Shown: piece after piece, positions 33,613 to 44,600 of the stretch
Position numbering within the stretch: the stretch's first letter is position 1
Layout of the letters: the number at the start of each line of letters is the position of its first letter
Assembly (NCBI GenBank): GCA_018398815.1
Contig: CM031622.1
Coordinates: forward strand, 18,052,471 to 18,116,470
Origin: Conus ventricosus
Taxonomy: Eukaryota > Mollusca > Gastropoda > Neogastropoda > Conidae
Direction: 5' to 3'
DNA length: 64,000 bases
Notes under the pieces: model-generated
What the model was told of the DNA's origin: nothing
The model's database searches: none
What the model saw: only the letters and a program-made list of their open reading frames with translations
Translations under genes and position numbers: made by a program

Positions 33613-34345
33613 ACTCCTTCCTGCCTGGGAGGTTATGGTTTGATTCCCATCAGAGCCATTTATTTGTAGGATTTTTCTGCCGACAGTGACCTTGGGCTTC
33701 CTACCCCAGAGTTGAGTTTGCTACAGGCTCATTCGGGAAAACTAGGAACACAGTCAAGTTTCATCCACTTAATGGATGGGTCTCTGAGAGTGTTGCTCAA
33801 ATTTCTTGACCAACAAGCATGTGTCTATCTCAGGCCATGTTGATGCCAGGATGTTTTATGAAAGGAAGTGTTCATTAGCCCTGTCGTGCAGTCTCAGACT
33901 GTGTTGGAAATCCATATTATCATCTTCGTCATCTCATCCTGACTTACCTACATTTAACAAAGGAAGTCTCAAATTCTGTGGCCCTTCATGCCCTGCTCTC
34001 ATGGAGACCTCAGTTTCGATGTCCTCTCCATGTCTATGGTCTTGGTGTGATTCTGTCAGGGTCACCGGTATCGGCGAGTCCATGGGTGCTGTCATTGAAG
34101 CTTTGAAGGTGGTGGCCCCAGCTCCATGACCAAACAATCATTGTCATCAGTAGGGGGCCTAGTAGATGGTGTCCTGCGTATGTGGACCAGAACAGGCGTC
34201 ACTGCACACCACGGAAGTGACTCGGCAGCAGTGCAGTGCCTCCTTCAGTGAGTTGCCTTCTGATGACCTGACATTGACTGCTCCCTGTGGATTGCTGTGC
34301 TGGGGCTGCAGCAGGATGAGCTGGTCTTTGGACTGGGGAAGGGGA
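33600..34345 (+). mobile_element. long tRNA-headed interspersed repeat, copy B
   Basis: Plus orientation, opposite to copy A. The B-box-like GGTTTGATTCCCATCAG at about 33637-33653 is followed by the same body: ACTTAATGGATGGGTCTCTG, then CTCATGGAGACCTCAGTTTC and TGGTGTCCTGCGTATG. The upstream head has been replaced or expanded by the tandem array at 33145-33612. With copy A it forms an inverted pair about 2 kb apart. Confidence 0.75.
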
Positions 34346-34825
34346 GGGGGGGGATAGCTGCCATGAGTGGCCTCCATTTTGTGAACTGGTTTTCATGGGA
34401 TGCGTGTCATCCCTGATTTTCACCCCACTGAGTTCAGTGCAGCAGCTAGGAAAATGTTGAAAATTTTGTTCATTTTTTCAACATGCAAATTAGAATCATA
34501 TATTCAATCATCATATCAAAACATACTGCTGAAAATAATCGAAACACAGAACTACCAATGGACAGTGTGAGACGCAGCAGACAGACAAATGGAGAGCAGA
34601 CAAAGAGACGTGGATAGACATGCAGGAAGGCAAGCAGACAGAAATACAAACATTACACAAACTGTTACATATACATGTTAGACAAATGTATCATACCTCT
34701 TCTGCTGTTATCATCTTATGACAAAATTGCAAAGATGAAACTCGTCTGTCTAGTGAACAGAGTGTGATTGTTGATAACAGTTTGTAAAGTGCACTGAAGC
34801 CAATAACATTACTATGCAAAAGAAT

Positions 34826-34990
34826 GAAAAAGGAAGTGTTGTTATCTAAAGTCAAATTCAGTGAGATAAATGATTGCTTGTTCTTCATGTTCATTGTCCT
34901 GAGTGTTGTGTATCTTGCCTGAAGAAGACCTGAGAGGTCGAAATGTGTCATGTTTTGTCTTGTTGATTCGTTTGTGCATGTTTGGTGGAT
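34826..34990 (+). repeat. dispersed repeat, copy 1 (paired with 37395-37545)
   Basis: Contains GCCTGAAGAAGACCTGAGAG and CGAAATGTGTC, shared with the second copy at about 80 percent. It may be the 3' end of a Penelope-like or other retroelement, but the assignment is weak. Confidence 0.5.
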
Positions 34991-35144
34991 ACAATACTTG
35001 ACTTTTTTTTAAGATTTGTATACTAGGACTAAGTATATTTAATTTGCTGGCTCTTTGACTGTTTTATGCTTCTGAGTGAGAATGGTGCGCATGTTACTTT
35101 GGGAACTTAGTGGACTTTGTTTTCTTGTTTTTTAGGAACCAGCG

Positions 35145-36200
35145 AACAACCTTCGTGACTTCATGTGAAAGATATTGTGAAATATGTACAGTACCCAAGA
35201 GTATTAAGGTCATACAGGAAATGTTTTGAAGATTCCATTGTCATTTTCTGCCTGAGAAATATTCAACCGTTTGAAAATGTTGTTTGTAAAAGAATTCCCT
35301 GTGAACAGTCTGGCACTTTGCCCAGCTGCCCAAGACACTTGGGTAAGATGATTCTAAAGTTGAGGTTAAGCACATGGAACATTCAGTTCTCCTGTGATTT
35401 TATGTGTATTTGCAAAGGACTTATTTCTGTGTACTACCTGTAATTGCATTCTCCACTATAATAAGGAGAGATAATGAGAAATGTCTAAATATTGATAACT
35501 GTCTAAATGTAATTTGCATATTGTTTATATGCATATTACTGCTGTTATTGCTCAAACAGAAGTTGTGAGATTATTGTGAAGGTTTTGGTATTGATATCAT
35601 GGCTCTGTATGACAGATTGTGTTTGTGTAATAGAAAGTATCTGTGTGTGTGTGTGTGTGTGTGGTGTGTGTGTGGTGTGTGATTAAATATTATCTATGAT
35701 GAACAGACCTTGAAACAGTAAGCTGAAATGAGCCCATAACAGTTACACCTTTTCTAAAGTGTGCTCTGGTTTCTTCCTGCTAATTGGCCGTTCACCAGCC
35801 TCTTTCTGATGTGTGTTGATCTTTATGTGGTTTCTTCCTGCTAATTGGCCGTTCACCAGCCTCTTTCTGATGTGTGTGTTGATCTTTATGATCATGTACT
35901 GGATTAATGGTAGACGTTTGTTTTTCTAATGTCTGGCTCTGCCTCTTATCACACATGCTAACTCTTCACTTTTTCTTTCCTCTCTTTTTACGAAAAAAAA
36001 AATCAGTTGTTTGATTGTTATGTTTGTGAAAAGAGAAGAGAATTATTTGGTTTAATTTGAGTTTAAATTTTAAAACCCAGTATTATTGAACATAGTTTAA
36101 TGAACGTTTACTATCAGACCAATCTTGTTGTACATCTCAATCAACTTTCAGTGAAGAATGTTTGTTTTCTTGGCTGAGCATTGATTGGTTTTAGAGGGTA
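35145..36200. other. no established gene; possible short terminal exon at 35145
   Basis: A good acceptor (TTTTCTTGTTTTTTAG, ending 35144) is followed in phase 1 by only seven codons and TGA. That would give a secreted isoform if spliced to exon 5. The rest is AT-rich with a GT microsatellite at 35643-35682 and a 60-bp duplication at 35769-35889. Confidence 0.25.
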
Positions 36201-36214
36201 AGGAGTAATTCAAT

Positions 36215-36374
36215 TCAATTCAAATTCAAACGACTTTATTATCACAAACGTGAAATTCAATGTGGCAACGTCTTTTGATTTTTAAAACACATAACACAAT
36301 TACACATCCAATAAAACAGCATTCTATTTATGTCATTTTATGTTATGCACTTCAACACAACACTATGCACCAAA

Positions 36375-36408
<34 letters not shown>

Positions 36409-36420
36409 GTCAGTTCAAGT
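36215..36420 (-). mobile_element. retroposon 3' end with (TTGAA)n-like tail
   Basis: Minus-strand reading gives GATAATAAAGTCGTTTGAAT followed by TTGAATTGAATTG, a common 3' terminus of LINE/SINE families. It is followed by an (AC)n tract at 36377-36410. Confidence 0.45.
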
Positions 36421-37010
36421 TCTCAATGTTTTCATTTAATGTAAATAGAATCATTTGTTTTTCATGTAAATAGAATCATTTGTTTAGAAGTTGGATGGAC
36501 ATGGGGATAAAACTCTATTTTGTTTTGCACAGTCTAAATTTTGGGGTCCTATAACGTCTCCAGATGGCTAAAGTTCACAGCACCCACTACGCTGCTGTCG
36601 CTCACAATCATCTGCGCCTTTCGAACTGCTCTTTGTTCAAACAACACATTCAAACTACTCTGTCTCTCGCCCACAATCTTGCTACAGACTTTCACCACCT
36701 TGTTCAACACATTCTTGCTCTTCACAGTTAGACTTCCAAACCAACAGATAAAAGAGAAAGTTAAGATGGACTCAATAAAACATCTGTAAAATCCTTGCAG
36801 CGCTTTTTTTATTTACATTGAGGCTTCTGAGCTTCTGAAGGCAAAAGATCCTTGATTGACATTTCTTTAGTATTGTTTGCATTTCCAAGAAGAATATGGC
36901 CGTTAGTCCTTTAATTGTGGTTGAATAAAGTGCATATCATCTCAGAAATTCCCATTCATTTATCTTAGAGGTAATTTTTCCACTCATTTGTTTGTTCTGT
37001 TATATATCAG

Positions 37011-37270
37011 ATATCTCTGGAACACTGACTTGATATATAGCTTTTGCCACTCAGCTGTTGTTTGGCATGTGACGATGGACTGTCAGGTAAAGTAAAACAA
37101 TGGTATTTTAGGTGACTTGATATATAGCTTTTGCCACTCAGCTGTTGTTTGGCATGTGACGATGGCCTGTCAGGTGAAGTCAAACAATGGTATTTTATAT
37201 AGCTTTTGCCACTCAGCTGTTGTTTGGCATGTGACGATGGCCTGTCAGGTAAAGTCAAACAATGGTATTT
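37011..37270. repeat. tandem repeat of about 70-95 bp, 3 copies
   Basis: Three units of TATATAGCTTTTGCCACTCA plus GCTGTTGTTTGGCATGTGAC and a TGTCAGGT arm. The unequal spacing shows partial loss in the third copy. Confidence 0.93.
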
Positions 37271-37394
37271 TAGATCTAGTTGCAAAGTGAGGCAACAGCA
37301 GGCAGAAATGTGAACACATTTTAAATGTTGGGGATAGCGTACCGCAAAAAAAAAAAAAAACACCGTAGACAAACGTTTCACAAGACATGACGCA

Positions 37395-37545
37395 TTTTGA
37401 TTCAACACCTAGATATATCTTGCATTGAAATGGATGAAGATAAGTGATTGCTCGTTCATTTTCTTTGTCCCGGATGGTTTGTATCTTGCCGGAAGAAGAC
37501 CTAAGAGGTTGAAATGTGTCGCGTTTTGACTTGTGATTTGTTTTT
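37395..37545 (+). repeat. dispersed repeat, copy 2
   Basis: GCCGGAAGAAGACCTAAGAG followed by TTGAAATGTGTC matches the copy at 34826-34990. Confidence 0.5.
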
Positions 37546-37884
37546 GTTTTTTTATGTTTCTTTTTGGTGGTACGCAATCAGTAAAATTCAAAAGATTGTA
37601 TTTTATTCAAATCCATATGTATGGTGCATAGAAACAACAATGGATTTTTTTGTAGACCTTTATTCAGTTGTATTTTGGGTATATATGCTAATTTCTGTCT
37701 TATTTGTTGGTATATTTAAAAGGGATGGGTAAATAATCAGTGTTTCATAATATCTGTTTGATTATGTTAAATGGCTTATATAAAGCAATTATTTAATGTG
37801 TTTTCCTCATAAAGTAAATCGACAATCAGACGTAATCTCATGTCCATTTTGTAATCTTATGAGTACCTTTGTTGTGTTTTTCAG

Positions 37885-38180
37885 ATCATGATGATGGTTT
37901 CTGGACAACGACATTTGGACGCGCTCTTTCATTCATCATCATCATCACGCTGTTAAGCGTCTTCAGCTTTCTCTGCAAACCCTGGAAGCAGTGGCCACAA
38001 GGGCCCGACGTCTGCCGCAGTGTTGTTGACGCTCTGGGAGACTGTCTCAGCCGGTGTGCAAAAAGACTGGCATCTCGTGTGCTGCTGATTTCATGTCCCG
38101 GATTGGAGGCGCAGGTCAGCATCATCAAGAGGGGAACCTCCTCAGGAGAGACCCTGCTCAACGTCACAACCCATACATAA
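37885..38180 (+). CDS. cassette T4: transmembrane helix and Cys-rich tail
   Basis: Acceptor TTGTGTTTTTCAG ends at 37884; phase 1 entry. DHDDGFWTTTFGR leads into ALSFIIIITLLSVFSFLC, a clear helix. KPWKQWPQGPDVCRSVVDAL and further Cys/Arg-rich tail run to TAA at 38178. Downstream segments in frame +1 (SDVEGTDTDIVTIQRVK, about 38184-38234) and again in the original frame (38259 on) continue a coding-like tail. The stop may therefore reflect one deletion and one compensating change. Confidence 0.55.
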
Positions 38181-38732
38181 AACTAGTGATGTGGAGGGCA
38201 CCGATACAGACATTGTTACTATTCAGCGGGTCAAAGGGCTCAGCCCCGGGGTCCTGATTTGTCCTCCCATTTTTCAGACCAGTGGTCAGATGGGTCTATG
38301 TCTTTTTGGTGCAGACCTGGGTGGACCACCCCTGACTATTCCACTGTCCTGGCGCACATTGCTTCGTCCTCCACGTCTTCAGAGACAAGTGACGGTGTGA
38401 GGCAGGACGAAGACGCTGTGCTTTGTTCAGTTCTGCAGCGTCACCCGCCTTCCACTCAGATTCGCAGGACTCAAATTCACCAGTCTGCTCTGCGTCCCCC
38501 TCCAGATGAGGGGACAGCCCCCTCCACTGTACGAGTGCCAGCACCACCATCGTATGAGTCTTGTTCACCTCCACACTACCTGAGGCATTTTTATTTTTTC
38601 CCACAGGGATTTCTAACTGAAGTGTATGTGTGTGAGTGTTTCTTCCCATCTCTCTCTTTGAATTTGGTTTTCCCCACCTCGTCCCACCCCAAACGCTTGT
38701 TGTTTGACTTATTTTTCTTCGTTGTACAGTGA
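38181..38732 (+). pseudogene. residual tail of cassette T4 with PPxY-like motif
   Basis: In the T4 helix frame but after several stops, an open segment from 38259 reads SSSTSSETSDGVRQDEDAVL, then PPPDEGTAPSTVRVPAPPSY and ESCSPPHYLR. It continues to TAG or TGA near 38730. APPSYES parallels the T1-T3 endings. This is the largest of the four tails. Confidence 0.45.
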
Positions 38733-38861
38733 ACATTTTTCTCTTTTATGTGTTCACCATCAGAGATTTGCTATTAAATTTCATGCAATCATAACCATTC
38801 AAAAAATGATCAAAGTTTTCAGAGATCTGTTTTGTTACATATATGTTTTTCTATGTGTGTG

Positions 38862-38907
38862 TGCGTGTGGTGTTTTGTGCGTTGTGTGTGTGTGTGTGTG
38901 TGTTTTT
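38862..38907. repeat. (GT)n microsatellite
   Basis: Interrupted GT tract followed by poly-T. Confidence 0.9.
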
Positions 38908-39369
38908 TTCTTGCATCAAAGAATATAAAATGATTGATGAGAACCATGTTATTGTGTAAAAATATGAGGTGATGAAATTTTTTTTTTCATGTTTGTCTCC
39001 ATTTGTTTTAAAGAAATGAACAGGATTCACAATCATTGTTTTCAAACATTAATTGTGGGAAATATTTTTACTTATTTTGATTTCACAAGTTAATGAACGT
39101 GTCTGAAATAGAGCCTACCTCTATTTTCAGATGCTGATTGGTCTGAGATTGTTTTATATGTGTATCAGATCTGTTTATCCATCTCATTTTGCCGTATTTT
39201 GGGCACAGTGTGGCAAAAAAAAAATGAACTTGACAAACTGGAAAAAAGTATTAAAAAAACCATCTTAAGATGAAGTCCTCAAGTGCACTTGTGATATTAG
39301 AAAAGTTTTTTAGACCCCAGATTCAAAAACTTACTTTGAGAATTTTTCGACAGGGTCGCTCTGTCTTCT

Positions 39370-39870
39370 TCGCTCACTGTTGCGTTGTGGCAGCGAGGGC
39401 TGGGGGGGGCGACTGTTGTGTGGGGTAAATAGTTGTCGGGAAACTGATTGTAGATGGGGGAAGTTCAAAACCTTGATCTCAGACTGTTCAGGCTGGGGCG
39501 TCTAGTCTTGATTTCGAGGGCTTCTTTAACTTTTTTTTTTGTGAGGAAGGGCTCTGTAGATAAGTTTCTTGGTTTTTTGGGGGGCTGAACTTTTGGCTGT
39601 GGCTTGTAGGTGTTCGTGATGGCAGAAGTAGATCGGTTTTGGTGTTCCTGTAGAGGGTGGTGAGTGGTCTTGCTGTCTCCCCAATGTAGGTATTGGCACA
39701 GTCTTGACCCCCTTTACCGGTACACTACACCACACCGTTTGAGGGGATCCTTTTTGGTCTTTGACATGGGTCAGTTGCTGGCATAGGGAATTGGTGGTTT
39801 GGGGAACACGTTGCATCCATGTTGTTGGGAAAGGCCCTGGCCAGACGCTCTGAAACTCCTTTAATGAAAG
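39370..39870 (-). mobile_element. Penelope-like element, GIY-YIG endonuclease and C-terminus
   Basis: Minus-strand translation reads FIKGVSERLARAF, then CQDCANTYIGETARPLTT, which is the GIY-YIG core. It ends with an EALEIKTRRPSLN-like helix and LPPIYNQ, the usual PLE C-terminal order. At least three frame breaks are present. It is paired with an inverted PLE fragment at 39960-40140. Confidence 0.75.
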
Positions 39871-39959
39871 GATCCCAACTTTAAAATTTTGTATCTGTAG
39901 AAGAAGGGTGGGGAATTTGAGGGTTGTCCCACATCCATGCAGGGTATCCATTAGCGGAA

Positions 39960-40140
39960 AGGGCAGTCTTGATGTGTTCTTCTCCTTTCAGCCTTCCTCC
40001 TTAGTGGAACACAGTACAGTGAGAGGCTCTGGCCAGGGACCTTCCAAAAACATGGATACAAACTGTTCCACAAACCCCCCAAATTCCTACACCAGCAACT
40101 GATCCATGTCAAAGACAAAACGGACCCCCTCCACAGGGGA
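39960..40140 (+). mobile_element. Penelope-like fragment in inverted orientation
   Basis: Plus-strand reading RLWPGTFQKHGYKLFHKPPK and FLHQQLIHVKDKTDPLHR is homologous to the minus-strand segment at 39735-39860. The two PLE pieces therefore lie head to head and can fold back. Confidence 0.65.
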
Positions 40141-40255
40141 GTTTGGGTGACATCATCATGGACTTGTTGAATATTGAACTGCTCTTTCTGTGAAGCCATT
40201 TAAAGGGCGGATGGTACGGTGAGACAAGATCATGGTGAATGCCTAGAAATGAGTG
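40140..40255 (-). mobile_element. second Ty3/gypsy integrase fragment
   Basis: This stretch aligns with 41165-41285 of the adjacent gypsy element at roughly 75-80 percent, including GGTGAATGCC and AGAAA(C)TGAGTGAAG. It directly abuts the truncated 3' LTR, so a related copy is joined here. Confidence 0.6.
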
Positions 40256-40327
40256 AAGTTCATTCAACCATTTATGCTGTTCTTGTCTCTCGCTCTTCAG
40301 TGAGTATCAAGGGCGATCAACCCGACA
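40255..40327 (-). repeat. 3' LTR of the gypsy element (truncated)
   Basis: About 73 bases match the 47691-47620 LTR (GATACTCACTGAAGAGCGAG against GATACTCGCATGAGAGATGA). The polypurine tract adjoins its 5' end. Confidence 0.7.
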
Positions 40328-41019
40328 CCCTCCCCTTTAAGTTTTAATGTGAAATAAAACAACAAAACATTGTCAACATTTCGACCACTGCACTTCAAAT
40401 GTTATCAAACGGAAACGACTTACCACTGTCACTACATATGTTTTTAAACGGAAACCACTGATTACCTGTCAAAATCAACAAAAACAAAAACAAAATTGTA
40501 AGTAGTTCATAGATCAAGTCGATCTAGGGCCTTGGGGGGATCTTTGGGCCGCTCAGCCAAGGCAGGAGAGCCCCCAGGTATCTGAAGTGTTGCAGACTGG
40601 AAACACCGCAGCACAGGGTGACCCACTGCCACCCATGCAGAGGTCTCGAACCAGCAGCGGCCACAGGGGGAATTGGTTCCAGGGAAGGGGAAACCCAGGC
40701 AATGGGTCCACAAGCGTAGGAGCCAAAGGGGGTTGTGGGCTCCGCAATGGAAGAGCAGGGTCAAGCAACACGGAAAGATGTAGGTTCATAGGTCCTTTGT
40801 CATCAGTCCAAAGTTTGTGTGGCATCTGATCACACGGCCAATCTCCTATCTGATCCCCGAAGGAGAGAGGGCCAGTGCTTCAGCAACTGTTCCAAGCAGC
40901 CAAGTCTTGCCAGATCCAAAGTTGCAAAAAATATACCTTGTCACCAACTGCGTAGTCTCTGTCTTTTGCATTGCAATCCATGATACATCTTCGGGTTTGG
41001 GCTGGATATCTTCAACCTT

Positions 41020-41607
41020 TCAAGACAGTGTTGGCTGTGTCAAATCAAGAGTTTTCTTTGGTCTCCGGCTTCTTGAGGAGTTCTGCGGGGGCACACCAGT
41101 AGTTGGATGAGGTGTGATGTGCTGCTGAAGGAGGAAAAGTGGCCAGCTTGTGTTCCACAGTGAGTTTGGGCGACATCTTTTCATGGACTCTTTGGAAAAG
41201 TCTGAACTGCTGTTTCTGCAAAGGGCCATTTGAGCTGGATGGTACAGTGACAAGAACATGGTGAATGCCCAGAAACTGAGTGAAGGTTTGAAATCTGTGC
41301 ACTGAATGTAGGGCCCGTTGTCACTCACAATGGTGTCTGGTAGTCCATGTGTAGCGAAGAGTTCTCTTATACAGCAAATTGTCTTTTCTGCTGTAATCTT
41401 GGTCATCAGCTTTATCTCCATCCATTTAGAATGTGAACCAACCAGCACAAGAAACAGTGTCCCATGAGAGGGCTGGCAAGTCCACATTTCAGTTGGACCG
41501 AGTGGAGCCTTTTGAGGCATGTGACAAACTTGTTGACACGCTTCACACTCTTGACTGTAGCTTCTTGTCACTACCAAGTCCTGGCCACCACACATAGCAG
41601 CAAGCAA
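41020..41607 (-). pseudogene. gypsy integrase catalytic core
   Basis: The translation gives CEACQQVCHMPQKAPLGPTE (HHCC second half and linker), then LVLVGSHSKWMEIKLM, ITAEKTICCIRELFATHGLP and DTIVSDNGPYIQC. This is an RNase H-fold integrase core with the SDNG Asp. The first catalytic Asp of the usual VDxxSK segment appears changed to Gly (VGSHSK) and the end is frameshifted, so it should be inactive. Confidence 0.8.
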
Positions 41608-41877
41608 GGCACTTCATCTTGCAGACACCTGGATGACAAGAATGAAGCTCTTCCAGCATTGCTTGCCTACAAGCCGAAGGTACGACAATCTGTTACGTAA
41701 GGGGTAGACAACCACTCCAACACACAGTTCTGTTTCACGAGTCTTGTAGATTTCGTTGTTCTGAAATTCTGCAGGCCATCTGTCAACGTATATATTTCTT
41801 GACCAGTGAAAGTTTCAGGGTCACGATCTCTGCCTGGATGTCAGCTAAAGTCACTGGTTTTCGGGAAAGATGATCCA

Positions 41878-42360
41878 TCAGGAAGATGAACTCTTCTGGG
41901 GTCTCAGGCTCGCATGGTGGTTGGCCATGGGCAGTCTGCTGAGAGCATCAGCATGTGTCATTGTGGCTCCTGATTGTATTGGATAGTGTATGTGTACGGT
42001 AACAACTGCATTGCCCATCTTTGAATCCCCGGTAGAAACCTCTGTTAGGATGAGTTTCTGTTCACTGAACAATGTCATCAAAAGGGTTGTGATCAGTGTA
42101 CAAGGAAAAAATGGCGGCCAAAGAGATAGTCACAGAATTTTTTCACTCCAAAGGCGATTGCAAGAGGTTTCCTTTCAATGTTTGAGTAATTTCATTCAGC
42201 TTTGTTTTAGTGACCTTGAGGCATAGGCAATGGGGGGCTCAGAACCCTCAGAAATTGTGGGCTAGAACTGCTCTTAGGCCCACGCAGAAGCGTCACAAGA
42301 CAAGGTCATTTCCTGGTCTGGACGAAATGTACAGGAGATTGGCTGACAGGAGCATGTCTT
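41878..42360 (-). pseudogene. gypsy RNase H region
   Basis: In pieces: RPDQEMTLSCDASAWA (DAS catalytic motif), and further down MTHADALSRLPM, the conserved ADALSRLP end of gypsy RNase H. Frame breaks separate them. Confidence 0.7.
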
Positions 42361-42379
42361 CACTTTTTGAAAGCTTGAA

Positions 42380-42757
42380 CCCGCTGTTTTTTTCTCCACC
42401 TGAAAACAACACCTTGGTGAAGGGAGACTGCCTGCTGTTCTCCCCACCTGAAAACAACACCTTGGTGAAGGAGGGCTGCCTGCGTTCTCCCACCTGAAAA
42501 CAACACCTTGGTGAAGGGGGACTGCCTGCGGTTTCTCCCCACCTGAAAAACACCACCTTGGTGAAGGAGACTGCCTGCTGTTCTCCCCACCTGAAACACC
42601 ACCTTGGTGAAGGAGACTGCCTGCTGTTCTCCCCTCCTGAAAACACCACCTTGGTGAAGGAGGCTGCCTGCTGTTCTCCCCACCTGAAAACACCACCTTG
42701 GTGAGGAGACTGCCTGCTGTTCTCCCACCTGAAAACAACACCTTGGTGAAGGAGGCT
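42380..42757. repeat. 47-bp minisatellite inside gypsy pol, about 8 copies
   Basis: Units contain CACCTGAAAACAACACCTTG and GTGAAGGAGACTGCCTGCTG; spacing is 45-49 bp with many single-base indels. It lies between the RT connection (YLGHRINAEG) and RNase H (LSCDASAWA), so it expanded from pol coding sequence. Confidence 0.95.
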
Positions 42758-42779
42758 GGGTCAGTGGAGACAGCATGGT

Positions 42780-44030
42780 TGACAGCCCAGGCAGGAAAAT
42801 TTTCCCCTAGAAGTGATGAGACCAAGGAACGACTTTTAACTCTGCTGCGTTCTGGGTGGTTTGGACATCCTGGGGCAGCCTTCACTTTCTCAGGTGTCGG
42901 GCCTGGGACTCCTTCTGCATTGATTCGGTGACCTAAGTATGTGACCTCAGGCAGCATGAACTCACTTTTTGTTTTCTTCAAAAAGAAAACCTCTGCTTCA
43001 CGTCTGTGAAATACTTCGCGGAGGGTGAAGAAAAGTGGGCTTCAGTGTGCTGCCAGTGACCAGGATATCATCCTGAAACACTGCCCTTTCGGAATGTCCC
43101 GTAGCAAGCAGTCCATTGTCCACAGGAAAATGGCTGGTGCAGCTGAGACTCCCAAAAAGCAATCGATTGTACCTCAACAGGCCCTTCTGAGTGTTTTATG
43201 GTGGTCAGCTCCCTTTGGGTTTTTCAGCAAGTGGTAGCTGCTGGTATGCCCTGCATCAAATCAAGTTTGGTGAAAGATTGTCCCCCGGCAACTTTATTCA
43301 ACAGATCTTCAGCTCGAGGCAATGGGTACACATCTGCTTTTGCTAGAGTGTTTTACTGTCACTTTGTTGTCGCCACACAAGCGCACAGTTCCATCAGGCT
43401 TTAGAACTGGCACGACCGGTGCTGTTCCCAAACTAAGTACTTAATGGCTCAATGATTCCTTCATCTTCCAGTCTCTGGATTTCAGCTTCAACCTTGTCTC
43501 TGAGTGCCAGTGGGTACAGTACAGTTCTAGCTTTGTAGAACTTAGGTTTGCCGTTATCTTCAACATGAAGTGTGCATGGACATGACTCAAAAATGTCCCA
43601 GTTCATCCTTGAAGAGATTGGGAAAACTGGGCACATTTTTTGCTAAGGCTGAGGGGTGGTTCACTGACCCTTTGATTCACCAGAATCACTGTTTCCATGC
43701 CCAAACCTCGGATCCAGTTCCTACATTTGTAGACTGGGTCCACTTCACTAACCACAATGAGAGGTAGCATAGCAGACTTGCCTTGGGGGGCAAACTTTTG
43801 GGCTAGAGCTTTTTCCCCCGTTACTGGGATGATTGCCAGTGTTTTGTTTTCAATTTTGCTGTGAAATTTGAATCTGTCACCTTTTGACCAGCGGCTTGGG
43901 CGATACATGTGCCTTAAGAGTGTCAACAAGCTGATCATATTTTTTGTAGCTGGTGTGTCAGTTGAGCACAGTGACAAGCAGTGAATAGTATTTTGCACCA
44001 AAACTGACAAGAACACACTTTTCTTTTTAC
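42780..44030 (-). pseudogene. gypsy protease-RT region
   Basis: The RT N-terminus is at 43636-43433 (FYKARTVLYPLALRDKVEAE, then IQRLEDEGIIEPL). RT thumb/connection lies at 42981-42860 (EVTYLGHRINAEGVPGPTPE). The upstream frame 44016-43603 is the protease/linker part. The RT palm between 43430 and 42980 is present only in broken frames. Confidence 0.75.
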
Positions 44031-44040
44031 CACCAGCTAT

Positions 44041-44600
44041 GTATTTGCTTGACTTGACTTTATGGATCGACGATTTAGGCCTCTCCTGAGGCCTGTTCGC
44101 GTTTTAAAAAAACTGTCACTGACTTGGGTTTCAGCATGGCGAGCGGCAGGTAAACCAAATCGTTGGTCGTTGGGAAGACGGGATGTGCAGACCAGGTAGG
44201 TCCCTCCAATGTTTATCTACAGGCTCTTGAAGGCGTTGACAGATGGTGCCAGGACCACCGAGCCTGGGAGACTGTTACCACTGTGTCACCACTCTGATTG
44301 AAAAGTAGTTCCCTCTGACATCAAGGCGAAAGCGTTTTTTTTTTTAGCTTCATGGTGTTGCCTATGAGGGTACTACTTAGTGACGGCTGGAATGCTGGCC
44401 TCTGTGCATCGTAGTGACCATGGAGGTATTTAAATACCTCTGTCATGTCCCCTCTCAGCCTCCGGTGTTCCAAACTTGGTAGCCCCAACAATCTCAAGTT
44501 ACAGGGTAAGGCTTCTCTGTCAGTGAACTTAGGAGTTTTGTTGCTCACCTCTGAACATCTTCAATGTCACTGCATAGCGTTTATGACACGGTTGCCAGAC
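44041..44600 (-). mobile_element. CR1-like LINE 3' fragment inserted in gypsy gag
   Basis: Minus strand: LRLLGLPSLEHRRLRGDMTE followed by VFKYLHGHYD, then RGNYFSIRVV and VNAFKSL. This is the typical C-terminus after the RT of CR1/L2-like LINEs. The 3' end carries AAGTCAAGTCAAGCAAATAC near 44050. It separates the gypsy gag start (about 44735) from the protease region. Confidence 0.75.

Noticed and set aside
33806..34137. Open frames in copies A-C of the long repeat
   Set aside because: Frames are not conserved between the three copies, so the repeat is non-coding.
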